A stretch of DNA of 64,000 nt from a virus. A model generated the notes under the pieces. That model was given only the letters and a program-made list of their open reading frames with translations. It searched no databases and was not told where the DNA came from. Both the position numbers and the translations under genes were made by a program. Location: the IMG/VR virus record IMGVR_UViG_3300009103_000025, positions 1 to 64,000 of that record; one strand, given 5' to 3'. Below are positions 50,030 through 57,661 of this stretch, one piece after another. Positions within the stretch are counted from its first letter, which is position 1. Each line of letters begins with the position of its first letter.

Positions 50030-50321
50030 AGACCTTCTATCCTCTGAGTTTTATGAGGATGGTCTTTCAGAAAGACAGAAGAAAGAGTCTGTCGATATAG
50101 TTGTTTGGACTCTTTTTGGTGCTATATGTGTCAGAGTTAACGGAGGAGACCACACTGGAGTATTAAAATCCCAGAGAGATTCGGTGCAAAAGAAAATGTT
50201 AGAGTGGTCTGGTCATAAAGTGGTTGATTTATGGTTCTACGATTGTCCTACATTATTCAAAGAAGAGTTGAATGATGAGTCTAGAAGAGAGGTTAAGGAA
50301 GCCTTTTACGGTCTAATATGA
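49932..50321 (+). CDS. PD-(D/E)XK nuclease-like protein
   Basis: A 129-residue protein overlapping the previous gene by 98 bases in a different frame. The core (KKESVDIVVWTLFGAICVRVNGGDHTGVLKSQRDSVQKKMLEWSGHKVVDLW) has an acidic residue before a strand, then a basic strand pair and a helix, as in small restriction-fold nucleases (DUF2726-like) where a GHK motif follows. The exact catalytic lysine is not certain. Another nuclease so close suggests a DNA-processing unit. Confidence 0.5.
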   Translation: MNPIIGKGEKTALSVVTELFGENAYYLTQVPFKDLLSSEFYEDGLSERQKKESVDIVVWTLFGAICVRVNGGDHTGVLKSQRDSVQKKMLEWSGHKVVDLWFYDCPTLFKEELNDESRREVKEAFYGLI

Positions 50322-50481
50322 GGGTTGTAAGAAGCTCTTTATAACAATCATCACAATACTTCTGATTTGTCAATGCCAATGATTCATTTCTACATAAAAC
50401 ACATGGTGTTAGAATATTTGTATTTTTATGATTGAACCAAGGAGTCTCATTTGTAGAGGTTGTCTGGTTCTGGTCTTTCAA
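50293..50481 (-). CDS. Small zinc-ribbon protein
   Basis: A 62-residue protein with CVLC and CDDC pairs and basic ends. Its start overlaps the end of the previous minus-strand gene and its 3' end overlaps the convergent plus-strand nuclease gene by 29 bases. Function unknown. Confidence 0.5.
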   Translation of the reverse strand: MKDQNQTTSTNETPWFNHKNTNILTPCVLCRNESLALTNQKYCDDCYKELLTTLILDRKRLP

Positions 50482-50719
50482 CAGGTTCCTCCGTTTTTTC
50501 TCCAGCTTTAGGTTTCTCTTCAGAATCCCTAGCCTTTAGAAACTCATGCATTAACTCGATTTTTTGTTGAAGGATTTTTTCCTTCATCATCATCATACCA
50601 ATTTCTATCTCTCCATAAGAGATTTTTTCCTTGTTAAAATAATCTGTTATACTTTTATCAAGGTCATCATAGAATGCATTAATTACATCCCATCTTGGCT
50701 CTTGTGTTTCAAAACTCAT
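50447..50719 (-). CDS. Helical hypothetical protein
   Basis: Start at 50719 (MSFETQEPRWDVINAFYDDLDKS); longer in-frame forms would overlap the previous gene. The 90-residue product is helical with a methionine-rich stretch (EIGMMMMKEKILQQKIELMHEFLKARD) and an acidic proline-rich tail (EEPVERPEPDNLYK). CTTTAAATATT directly precedes the ATG. No family recognised. Confidence 0.5.
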   Translation of the reverse strand: MSFETQEPRWDVINAFYDDLDKSITDYFNKEKISYGEIEIGMMMMKEKILQQKIELMHEFLKARDSEEKPKAGEKTEEPVERPEPDNLYK

Positions 50720-50744
50720 AATATTTAAAGGTTTAGTATAACTA

Positions 50745-50990
50745 TTAAACTTTATGGCGCAATTTAGCCACAATGGCTAGGGTAACACCAATAATTGGTA
50801 TCATTTCTAGAGTATCTATACCATATAGAAGGAAATCAATAACAATACCATGACCGTGTAGAATGCCATGACCCCAAATACACTCCAAAGCCCACCACGA
50901 ATGTGGGATTTGCATATATAAGATAATTGCTGAAATTATAAGGCTTTTAGCCATATGACGCTCGTACCAGTCAAAGAATCGTTTGAACAT
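50745..50990 (-). CDS. Small membrane protein with histidine-rich loop
   Basis: The start at 50990 (MFKRFFDWYERHMAKSL) is preferred over TTG at 51008 because it lies about 29 bases from the TATA box. The 81-residue product has two or three hydrophobic segments (SLIISAIILYMQI, IVIDFLLYGI, MIPIIGVTLAIVAKL) and a loop HGILHGHG that could bind metal. Divergent from the 51042 gene. Function unknown. Confidence 0.5.
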   Translation of the reverse strand: MFKRFFDWYERHMAKSLIISAIILYMQIPHSWWALECIWGHGILHGHGIVIDFLLYGIDTLEMIPIIGVTLAIVAKLRHKV

Positions 50991-51011
50991 ACCTACTTTA
51001 TTCCACAAAGT

Positions 51012-51027
51012 TTTAATATATAACTCT
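51012..51027. promoter_or_regulatory. Shared TATA box of divergent pair (50990 / 51042)
   Basis: TTTTAATATATAACTC. Its centre (about 51019) is 23 bases from the plus-strand ATG at 51042 and 29 bases from the minus-strand ATG at 50990; the core is nearly palindromic. Confidence 0.5.
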
Positions 51028-51041
51028 TATTATTTTATCAT

Positions 51042-51299
51042 ATGGCTGACAATCTGACCGACTCATGTACCGTAGATTTTAGACTATTCGGTGAAAATAG
51101 AGGAATCTATTATGATGAAACAAACAGATGTTTGATATATTTGACCAATCATGAGACATTATCTGACCTTTATAGTACTATTCAACATGAATTAATTCAT
51201 TTCTGTCTTGCAAAACTGGGTATTACTGATGATATAGACGAAGAACAAGAAGAAAAATTAATATTTTTTATGGCTTGGGCTACTCAAGACTGTCTTTAG
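51042..51299 (+). CDS. HExxH small metallopeptidase-like protein
   Basis: An 85-residue protein with TIQHELIHFCL, a full HExxH motif, then an acidic helix ending EEKLIFFMAWATQD where a third zinc ligand (glutamate) may sit. Small stand-alone HExxH proteins like this are common in tailed-phage genomes and their substrates are unknown. It is the only plus-strand gene in the right arm and overlaps by 20 bases the convergent gene at 51280. Confidence 0.6.
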   Translation: MADNLTDSCTVDFRLFGENRGIYYDETNRCLIYLTNHETLSDLYSTIQHELIHFCLAKLGITDDIDEEQEEKLIFFMAWATQDCL

Positions 51300-51555
51300 A
51301 GTGTTTATTTTTATACCACTCTTCAACTTCTTCACTATCTGCTGATATTTTTCGTGCTATCTGCATTGTGTTTTGAAGTTTAAATTTCTTTGGCTTGTTT
51401 CTAACAAGACCATTACAACATCCACATCTCAACCTAGCCATAGAAGAATTTTCTCTATGTAGGTAGTTTTTATGGATGAATGTAGCGCATTCTTGGCAAT
51501 AATAGCTGTCACCATAGTATTTTTTAGTGAACCTAGAGCATAAACCATTACACAT
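51280..51555 (-). CDS. Zinc-binding protein
   Basis: 91 residues with C2, C6, CQEC...H and RCGCC, enough ligands for two zinc ions, plus a basic middle (RNKPKKFKLQ). Start overlaps the previous stop codon (TAATG). Function unknown. Confidence 0.5.
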   Translation of the reverse strand: MCNGLCSRFTKKYYGDSYYCQECATFIHKNYLHRENSSMARLRCGCCNGLVRNKPKKFKLQNTMQIARKISADSEEVEEWYKNKHSKDSLE

Positions 51556-51725
51556 TAGGTAAAACCCCTAGGATATCCATCATCTCTTTTGTAATAATTT
51601 GGGTCTTTCTTTATATTTTCCTCATATTCTTTAATGCCTTTTGAAACATTTATGTAACAATCAGCACATAAAGTTATCTTATCTATTTTTTCTACGTTAC
51701 CCTCCTTCATACAGATGAGGCACAT
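51555..51725 (-). CDS. Small zinc-ribbon protein
   Basis: Start at 51725 (MCLICMKEG) follows GGTGGAGG, a strong Shine-Dalgarno sequence. The 56-residue protein has CLIC and CADC pairs and a charged helical C-terminus ending in YPRGFT. Confidence 0.55.
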   Translation of the reverse strand: MCLICMKEGNVEKIDKITLCADCYINVSKGIKEYEENIKKDPNYYKRDDGYPRGFT

Positions 51726-51729
51726 GGAT

Positions 51730-52005
51730 TTATCCTCCACCAACTCGAAAAAACCTCCCAAGACTGTTGTTTGTTCTCTCCTCAGCCATGTCATACACAC
51801 TGGTAGACAGTAAAACCTCTTCTTCTAGGTCATTGTATAGACTATCTATATCTTCATCAGTTAGTTTTCTACAACGATTTGCCCTAATCATACCAAGAAG
51901 TCTCTTAACATCTACTCCTCCACCACCTTTCTTTTTATTGGCAACATCCATTGTCATCAATGTGGTTGCATGGTAGATGAATTTCTCCCTCTCTGTAAAT
52001 GTCAT
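51730..52005 (-). CDS. Helical hypothetical protein
   Basis: 91 residues, helical at the start (TEREKFIYHATTLMTMDVANKKKGGGG) then acidic (DEDIDSLYNDLEEEVLLSTSVYD). ATGA overlap with the upstream gene. No family recognised. Confidence 0.5.
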   Translation of the reverse strand: MTFTEREKFIYHATTLMTMDVANKKKGGGGVDVKRLLGMIRANRCRKLTDEDIDSLYNDLEEEVLLSTSVYDMAEERTNNSLGRFFRVGGG

Positions 52006-52343
52006 ACTGGATTTGCAAGAAGGTGTTCTAATGATGCTAAATCCCTTTTTAGCTCAACATCTTCTTTTGCCTCCCAATATTCATAGGGATATTTACAGTT
52101 AGAGCAAGCACAGTTGTCTTTCTCTTCTTGTGTAAATTCTCGATAACCCATTTCTTCTGGGTAATTTGGATCTTCAGGGGTACCTTTCGGTATATGTTTG
52201 GGCATAAATAAATCCCTTTCAAGTTCCATTATACGTTTTATTGTTTTTGACCGTGAAAATACCAATATATCTCTACTTCTATCAGTATCTTGAACGGTTT
52301 TACATATAATGTCTTTGTATTTTTGTTTAATAGTTTCGTTCAT
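52002..52343 (-). CDS. Hypothetical protein with cysteine pair
   Basis: 113 residues; basic helical N-terminal half and a CACSNCKYPYEYWE segment, half of a zinc site. First gene of an operon with a promoter about 26 bases upstream (52362-52388). No family recognised. Confidence 0.5.
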   Translation of the reverse strand: MNETIKQKYKDIICKTVQDTDRSRDILVFSRSKTIKRIMELERDLFMPKHIPKGTPEDPNYPEEMGYREFTQEEKDNCACSNCKYPYEYWEAKEDVELKRDLASLEHLLANPV

Positions 52344-52361
52344 CCAATGACTAGGTAGCTT

Positions 52362-52388
52362 AGGGTATTTAAGCGTTACTAACCACAG
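52362..52388 (-). promoter_or_regulatory. Promoter of the 52343 operon
   Basis: Minus strand GTTAGTAACGCTTAAATACCCT, the compact form of the right-arm motif in which GTTAGTAA and CTTWWWWACCC are joined in one unit. TATA about 26 bases before the ATG. Confidence 0.7.
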
Positions 52389-52395
52389 TATAAAC

Positions 52396-52416
52396 AGTAT
52401 GCATATTATGCATACT
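52396..52416. promoter_or_regulatory. Operator-like inverted repeat
   Basis: AGTATGCATA and TATGCATACT, perfect ten-base arms separated by one base. It lies about 10 bases upstream of the 52343 promoter motif, among further AGTAT words. Likely a binding site for a dimeric regulator. Confidence 0.55.
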
Positions 52417-52429
52417 ATCCATACTATGG

Positions 52430-54211
52430 TTAACGTAGAACTGATTTAACTAAGTTTTTGAATCTGTTTACAACAACATCTGATGCATCATACATAGAAC
52501 GCACATTCATTATTCTCTTTTTACCAAAGCATTCTTCTAAGAACCATTCTCCATACTGATGCATTCCTACTGAAACAATCATAATATTTGGTGTGGTTCT
52601 TCTTGCTCTCAATAAAGCCTTTTGATTCATTGCCAAAAGTTGTTTTTTCTTTAAAGAATAATAGTTGTTTTGATATTGTGGTAGTCCGTCTGTAATCAAA
52701 ATCATTAATTTCTTCTGTCCTTTCATCCTTTTTAGTTGTCTAGATGAGTAATCTAGGGCTAAATGGGTAGGTGTCATCATGCATTGACCATCATTTCCAG
52801 TTACTATTTGGTTACAATCCTCTAAGTTATTGATGTCAGTTATACCAACATCACCTCTTTGGTTAGATGACCAAACATTTGCCTTTAATTCTATGTTAGG
52901 ATAGTCTTTAACACTTGCAAATAATGATGCGACGAGTTGTCTTGCAACCTCTATTCTGCCATTTTCCATGGAACCAGAGGCATCTACACTGATTACAACC
53001 GATGCTCCTTGATGTCTTTTTACATCCTTAAAGCATTTTGTAATATCATATCCTCTAATTTGGTTCTCAATATAGGCATCAATATCTATTTCATCACCAT
53101 CATAACCCACAGTAGGTCTAGACCTTTCAGTGATTGTTCTAAATATCTTTCTTAGACCAATTACTGTATCATTATCTAACTCTATACTATCAGACTTATC
53201 ACGATTCACTCTTAAGACGTACGATGGTACAGGTGTTTCAGTACTAGTTGATTCTTCACCCATTGAGTCTTGAATTTCTTGAATCTCTTCTTCACCACGT
53301 TCAGCCTGTTGAGACTCAAGCTCACTAAGTGCGTCTTCATCACCTTCTGCTTCTGCTATTTCATCAATTAAATCATCGTCTGTTTGTGAATCTAATGGGT
53401 CATCAGATAACTGTTGATGGTCTTTACCATCACCTTCAGTACTATCATGCTCCCATTCTTTATCCTCATCCGAATCATGTAAAGGCATATTCTCTTCTAT
53501 TGATTTCTCATATTGTGCTGTTTGCATCTTTGGAGGTAGTTGTTTCTTACGTTGTTTATCTAACTCCTTAAAATATTCATCCACAATGTGTTTTAATTTA
53601 GACATTTGGACTAATGCACCCAGTCTACCACTACCTACAATGTCATTTAATGCTTGACCTAACTCCTTTGAGTGTTTGAATTTTCTACCAGAAACTAAGT
53701 CATCCCTAAAGAATCTATGCATAAGTAGAATATCAACTGGATTGTTTTTTATTTTATTTTTATTAAATTTTTTACCTAGATTTGTTCTTGCTTTTACAAA
53801 ACGTTTTTCATTTGCTAGCCAAAGTCTAGCCATCATAGATTCTATTCTTTGGTCTTCAAGAACATTCATCATATTCCACATCATATCATATCTCTCTTGA
53901 TTATGCCAATCTTCTTTATGCATCCATTTTTGCAATAAGTCTTTCATTTCTGGCATAGGTGTTTGCATCATAATATGACCTATTTCATGATTAAATGCAG
54001 TAAATTTCTCCAGACCTTTAACGGCAGGGGTTGCTACATTTAATATAAATTCTGTATTATTTGGTTTTTTATTATTTAAATTCTTATCGATAACTTTGTT
54101 ATCATCATCCCAGTATGTAAGGTCAATCTTACAATCTCTCACATGTTCAGCAATATCTGCTGTCTTACGAAAGAATTCTTTGTCCGATAATAAGTCACGA
54201 TTTCTAGCCAT
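52430..54211 (-). CDS. VWA-domain metallopeptidase, CobT-like
   Basis: 593 residues. Residues about 55-85 hold FTAFNHEIGHIMM (HEIGH 75-79), a zinc-peptidase motif. A middle region of ~100 residues is acidic. The C-terminal domain (about 395-590) is a von Willebrand A domain with MIDAS residues D-x-S-x-S in VVISVDASGSMENG, threonine in MTPTHLALD and aspartate in ILITDGLPQ. This metallopeptidase-plus-VWA layout is seen in phage and bacterial proteins paired with MoxR-type ATPases and often annotated CobT. The partner ATPase gene lies two genes upstream in the same operon. Together they probably act as a chaperone or remodelling machine rather than in cobalt chelation, since no other cobalamin gene is here. 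Confidence 0.75.
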   Translation of the reverse strand: MARNRDLLSDKEFFRKTADIAEHVRDCKIDLTYWDDDNKVIDKNLNNKKPNNTEFILNVATPAVKGLEKFTAFNHEIGHIMMQTPMPEMKDLLQKWMHKEDWHNQERYDMMWNMMNVLEDQRIESMMARLWLANEKRFVKARTNLGKKFNKNKIKNNPVDILLMHRFFRDDLVSGRKFKHSKELGQALNDIVGSGRLGALVQMSKLKHIVDEYFKELDKQRKKQLPPKMQTAQYEKSIEENMPLHDSDEDKEWEHDSTEGDGKDHQQLSDDPLDSQTDDDLIDEIAEAEGDEDALSELESQQAERGEEEIQEIQDSMGEESTSTETPVPSYVLRVNRDKSDSIELDNDTVIGLRKIFRTITERSRPTVGYDGDEIDIDAYIENQIRGYDITKCFKDVKRHQGASVVISVDASGSMENGRIEVARQLVASLFASVKDYPNIELKANVWSSNQRGDVGITDINNLEDCNQIVTGNDGQCMMTPTHLALDYSSRQLKRMKGQKKLMILITDGLPQYQNNYYSLKKKQLLAMNQKALLRARRTTPNIMIVSVGMHQYGEWFLEECFGKKRIMNVRSMYDASDVVVNRFKNLVKSVLR

Positions 54212-54512
54212 TGTTTATCTCCTCAAACTTTTGTCTGTTTAGATAGTCCGTGGCTATTACTCTTTTACCAAACTCATTACAAGTACCAAACGACTTCATT
54301 GGTTGTTCAGACTTTGTAACTGTATTCTTATTTCTCTTTCTTTTTGATTGGTAAAAACCAGCCTTACTCATAGTCATAAGAATAAAGTTTGGCTTGTAGT
54401 CTTCTGGATGTTCAGTAACAGCACAAACAGGGCATAGCTGATATTTCTTCCAGCATTGACCTTTGGCTCCTCCTCTACATCTAGTTCTAGAGCACATTTT
54501 ACAGCGTACCAT
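54204..54512 (-). CDS. Zinc-binding protein of the ATPase/VWA operon
   Basis: Start at 54512 (MVRCKMCSRTRC) follows AAGGAG. The 102-residue product has CKMC, C, CWKK and CPVC motifs and a basic stretch (QSKRKRNKNTVTK). It lies between the AAA+ and VWA genes and overlaps the latter by eight bases, so it is probably part of the same machine or its regulator. Confidence 0.5.
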   Translation of the reverse strand: MVRCKMCSRTRCRGGAKGQCWKKYQLCPVCAVTEHPEDYKPNFILMTMSKAGFYQSKRKRNKNTVTKSEQPMKSFGTCNEFGKRVIATDYLNRQKFEEINNG

Positions 54513-54546
54513 TAGATACACTCCTTGTTTTTAAAAAAATATTGGG

Positions 54547-55491
54547 TCATTTGAGATTCACCCCAAATGTTTCATTAGCTCTTGCTTTGATTAATTCCCT
54601 TTCGTTAGGGTCAGTGTACTTGATGAGAATTGTCTCTTTAATTGTTGTTTCAAGAATTTCAGCTGGTGATGCGTCTGGCATATCTTCCAATAAATCTCGA
54701 TATACTTCAGTGAATTGTATTAAATCTCTAGGAGATAACACATATTCTATATTGCCTTTTGTTCTTAAACTGTATGTATCTTGTCCAAGTGTTAGAAGTG
54801 GATTTTTAACATATTGTTCTGGAATATCTTTCCAATCTACAACTCTTGTTACCTCTTCAACAGAAGGATAGTCCCATACAGAACCAATTAAACGACTTCT
54901 CAAGTCTTCAGTTAGGTTATTTACTCCAGCATATTCAACTGGGTTTGTTGTAAGAATGATTGCTAATTTGCAATTTTCTTTTAGTCTGTAAGTTTTACCT
55001 CCAGCACTACAACTAGCCCTTTTGTCAAATGGTCTGTTAACCCATTTCTGAATGTCTTCTTCAAGAGCACCGACTTCATCAATGTATAGACATGCATGTC
55101 CAAAATGATTTGCTACTTCAAAAGCAGTAGGCAATAGTCCTCTCTCAAAATAAGAGCCATTTTTGTCAACTTGTAATCTACCTTGTAAATCACTTCTATT
55201 GGTACCTACTCCACAGTTAAACTCTACTAATGCTATACCTTTATCTCTACATATGGCATGAACTAAAGAAGTTTTACCAAGTCCTTTAGCACCATAAATG
55301 AGATATGGTTTATCTGCACGTTCAATGACACGTTCTACTCGTTTACGTTCACCATGTAAGTCAACGTATTCTCCCATATCATCTATGTTTTCTGGTGAGT
55401 ATTCATCAAAGTTGATGCTGTTAATTCTACCAACAGCTTCATCTTTTTCCTCAGAAATGTTTTCAAGATATTTCATATCGTCTTGTGACAT
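54547..55491 (-). CDS. MoxR/CobS-like AAA+ ATPase
   Basis: A 314-residue AAA+ protein: Walker A GAKGLGKTS (67-75), Walker B ACLYIDEVGAL (133-143) and sensor region LAIILTTNPVEYAG. MoxR-like features include the insert after Walker B and the C-terminal helical lid (SPRDLIQFTEVYRDLLEDM). It is 5' of the zinc protein and the VWA-metallopeptidase, the classical MoxR-VWA arrangement, and similar proteins are often called CobS in marine viruses. It would remodel a protein or complex with the VWA partner. Preceded by the tandem promoter at 55512-55576. Confidence 0.8.
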   Translation of the reverse strand: MSQDDMKYLENISEEKDEAVGRINSINFDEYSPENIDDMGEYVDLHGERKRVERVIERADKPYLIYGAKGLGKTSLVHAICRDKGIALVEFNCGVGTNRSDLQGRLQVDKNGSYFERGLLPTAFEVANHFGHACLYIDEVGALEEDIQKWVNRPFDKRASCSAGGKTYRLKENCKLAIILTTNPVEYAGVNNLTEDLRSRLIGSVWDYPSVEEVTRVVDWKDIPEQYVKNPLLTLGQDTYSLRTKGNIEYVLSPRDLIQFTEVYRDLLEDMPDASPAEILETTIKETILIKYTDPNERELIKARANETFGVNLK

Positions 55492-55511
55492 AGTATATAT
55501 TGTATTTACAT

Positions 55512-55576
55512 CTTATTAAGCCTTACTATCCCAACTATGCATACTATTGATAGTTAATTGGGGTATTTAAACGTTG
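55512..55576 (-). promoter_or_regulatory. Tandem promoter element of the ATPase operon
   Basis: Minus strand holds AACGTTTAAATACCCC and, about 25 bases further, GATAGTAAGGCTTAATAA, 26 bases before ATG 55491. Between them lies ATAGTATGCATAG, which shares ATGCAT with the operator at 52396. Confidence 0.65.
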
Positions 55577-55594
55577 AAAGTGGTTGTAAAAAAA

Positions 55595-55984
55595 TTATAC
55601 TCTCTCTCTTAACTCTAACAATTTCTTAAGAACACGTTTCATTCTTTGTTCCTCATTCCTTAACTTTTGTTTTCTAATTTTGAAGTTCTCCACATTTGCT
55701 TGAGCAACTCTAATCTTATGCATAGCCCTATTACACTCAACATTACAAAACTTTGGTTTGTTAGAAGGAAGTGGTTTATTACAGTATAAACAATTATCTA
55801 GAGACACTGTTAATCCCATCTCTATCATAATCTTTCTTCTAGCATCTCTAACCTTTTTTTGTCTGTCAGCATATCCTTTTTTAATACACTCATCACATTT
55901 TATTCTAGCTGGTGAGTAATCTGTTGTTAGTGGATATATTTCACAGCCACATCCTTCACATGGCTTTTTAATCTCTTCACTCAT
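55595..55984 (-). CDS. Double zinc-finger coiled-coil protein
   Basis: 129 residues: CEGCGCE...CDEC, then CLYCNKPLPSNKPKFCNVEC, two zinc fingers, followed by a long basic coiled coil (FKIRKQKLRNEEQRMKRVLKKLLELRE). Likely a nucleic-acid-binding protein. Last gene of the operon that starts at 59068. Confidence 0.6.
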   Translation of the reverse strand: MSEEIKKPCEGCGCEIYPLTTDYSPARIKCDECIKKGYADRQKKVRDARRKIMIEMGLTVSLDNCLYCNKPLPSNKPKFCNVECNRAMHKIRVAQANVENFKIRKQKLRNEEQRMKRVLKKLLELRERV

Positions 55985-56163
55985 TTTTTCACCCTATAGT
56001 ATGCTTTTCTACACTCATCGTCACAATAAACCCTACTGTTATTGTATCTAGTTGAGACATATTTATTCCACTTACCACATTCACGGCAATTAAATGTCTT
56101 TATCCTAACATTTGGTTTACCAAACATTTGCTCCATCTCCCAATCAGATAAACCTTCAGCCAT
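55981..56163 (-). CDS. Small zinc-finger protein
   Basis: Start at 56163 (MAEGLSDWEMEQMFGKP) follows AAGGAG. The 60-residue protein has CREC and CDDEC, the latter in a YCDDECRKAYY segment that resembles the zinc motif of the adjacent gene (KFCNVECNRAMH), so the two may share an origin. Confidence 0.55.
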   Translation of the reverse strand: MAEGLSDWEMEQMFGKPNVRIKTFNCRECGKWNKYVSTRYNNSRVYCDDECRKAYYRVKK

Positions 56164-56365
56164 CTTGTTTCTCCTTAAGTTCCATAAAATCACTTGCTAT
56201 TGTTCTCTTAAACAAATCCATATCCTCTTTAGGTATCTCATCATTAGATAAGAAAAAATAAATTAAATTCATTGCACGTTTTAGCTGAGCTTGACAATCA
56301 AGCAATGCATAATATTGCTCTGTATCTCCCATTGGGTCACAATAATCACAACCCAAATTCTTCAA
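56156..56365 (-). CDS. Small hypothetical protein
   Basis: 69 residues with a CDYC pair near the N-terminus, helical after that (QYYALLDCQAQLKRAMNLIYFFLSN). Overlaps neighbours on both sides. No family recognised. Confidence 0.5.
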   Translation of the reverse strand: MKNLGCDYCDPMGDTEQYYALLDCQAQLKRAMNLIYFFLSNDEIPKEDMDLFKRTIASDFMELKEKQDG

Positions 56366-56627
56366 CTCCTATTTCTTTTCTAACCCACTCACAGTTATCA
56401 CACATACATCTAATAGATGGTATGACTTTATTAGCCCAGTACATTTCAGGGTCAGACCAGAAGTCTATCACCCCAGCTTGAGCTACTCTATCATGTGAGT
56501 GAACATTTTCAACTAATATTCTAAGTATAGCACTCATTTGTAATCCTTCAGTATCATCAAAGTAATCAAGGTTACTGTATTTTTTTATCAACTTGTGTTG
56601 ACAATCCATTATAGGTGAACAAGTCAT
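56346..56627 (-). CDS. Hypothetical protein with CxxC
   Basis: 93 residues; C3, C9, later CMCDNC near the C-terminus, so a possible zinc site. Its start overlaps the previous stop (ATAATG). Function unknown. Confidence 0.5.
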   Translation of the reverse strand: MTCSPIMDCQHKLIKKYSNLDYFDDTEGLQMSAILRILVENVHSHDRVAQAGVIDFWSDPEMYWANKVIPSIRCMCDNCEWVRKEIGVEEFGL

Positions 56628-57028
56628 TATGGTATCTCTCCATCAGGGTCAGGTTTTTCATATTTTTTAATAATATCAAATATTCTATCAGATATTGCTA
56701 AAACTCTTTTATCATGATTTGCTATACCCATAGCACCTAATTCTAATTGTAGTTCTTGTAATTCATTTTTAATATCAATCATATCTTTCTCATAATGAGT
56801 ATAATATTTACCATCCACTTTAACATAATGGTCTCCACAATCCATTGCTTCAGCTTCATTCTCATCCTTTGGATAATGAGGTTGTATCTTAGGCTCTGGG
56901 TCACTACCATCATGAACCTGTTCTATCTCCTCATATTTCTGAGCTACCTCTTCAGAAGCTTGGTCTTCAATTCCACTTAGAACATATTCCTCATAGAATC
57001 CAACATCAGGCTCTTCTTCGTAACTCAT
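56627..57028 (-). CDS. Acidic hypothetical protein
   Basis: 133 residues, strongly acidic in its first half (SGIEDQASEEVAQKYEEIEQ) and helical in the second half (KDMIDIKNELQELQLELGAMG). Part of the minus-strand operon. It overlaps the upstream gene by four bases. No family recognised. Confidence 0.5.
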   Translation of the reverse strand: MSYEEEPDVGFYEEYVLSGIEDQASEEVAQKYEEIEQVHDGSDPEPKIQPHYPKDENEAEAMDCGDHYVKVDGKYYTHYEKDMIDIKNELQELQLELGAMGIANHDKRVLAISDRIFDIIKKYEKPDPDGEIP

Positions 57029-57468
57029 CTATAATCTTCCTCCGTTACTGAAGCAGTGTATTTATTAATATTTTTTATTTTACTCATAAATTCATATACT
57101 TCTTGCGCATTTGTTACACCTAATAAATTAAATAATATCAACAAAGTCGATAATGCATAATCATCTTTTTCTTCAACGTGTTGTTTATACTTAGATTGTC
57201 TTAAACATCTTATTGCATTGTCTACTGATTTATTCCACATTTTATTAAATTCCTTTTCACCAGCCTTAAATATCTTTAATTGTTCATCATCTAATTGTGA
57301 CTCTGGTGTCAATCCATTCTCACAATTCATACATTTCCAATGTCTACCATTTTTAATAAAACCTTGGTCAGACGCTAAAATCTCATCACTTGGTACTCTA
57401 TAACCACAATCTTTACAGTAATTACCCACTTCAGAAGGGTCATATACTATTCTATAGAATCTAGTCAA
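57025..57468 (-). CDS. Zinc-ribbon plus helical domain protein
   Basis: 147 residues: N-terminal ribbon with CKDC and CMNC (26 residues between), then a helical domain (KIFKAGEKEFNKMWNKSVDNAIRCLRQ; STLLILFNLLGVTNAQEVYEFM). Such N-zinc/C-helical proteins are common in viral small-gene clusters. It overlaps the SWIM-domain gene by eight bases. Confidence 0.5.
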   Translation of the reverse strand: MTRFYRIVYDPSEVGNYCKDCGYRVPSDEILASDQGFIKNGRHWKCMNCENGLTPESQLDDEQLKIFKAGEKEFNKMWNKSVDNAIRCLRQSKYKQHVEEKDDYALSTLLILFNLLGVTNAQEVYEFMSKIKNINKYTASVTEEDYR

Positions 57469-57661
57469 AGTTATTTGCCTCCTTTACATGTGTAACATGC
57501 CAGCATTCAGAGCGATATTTGAATCCTTTACAGTTACATTCAATCTCGCCATTACCTTTCAATACTACTTTATAGTATACATCAGGGTCAGACTTTGATT
57601 GAACTTCCCATTGATTCGTAATTGAATCATTAAAGTCTGCAATAGAAGTAAAGAAATCCAT
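57461..57661 (-). CDS. SWIM zinc-finger protein
   Basis: A 66-residue protein with the SWIM signature C-x-C-x(n)-C-x-H (IECNCKGFKYRSECWHV). SWIM domains bind DNA or proteins and occur in recombination regulators such as Shu2/SWS1, which work with Rad51-type recombinases. Since the genome has RadA, a link is conceivable. The start overlaps the previous stop codon. Confidence 0.7.
   Translation of the reverse strand: MDFFTSIADFNDSITNQWEVQSKSDPDVYYKVVLKGNGEIECNCKGFKYRSECWHVTHVKEANNFD

Noticed and set aside
53329-53900. Plus-strand frames inside the VWA gene
   Set aside because: Lie opposite conserved VWA and acidic-linker codons; no promoters.
52430-55491. Cobalamin-synthesis auxiliary genes
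   Set aside because: The pair resembles CobS/CobT but has no neighbouring cobalamin gene, and the VWA protein carries a peptidase motif; a MoxR-VWA machine is the simpler reading.
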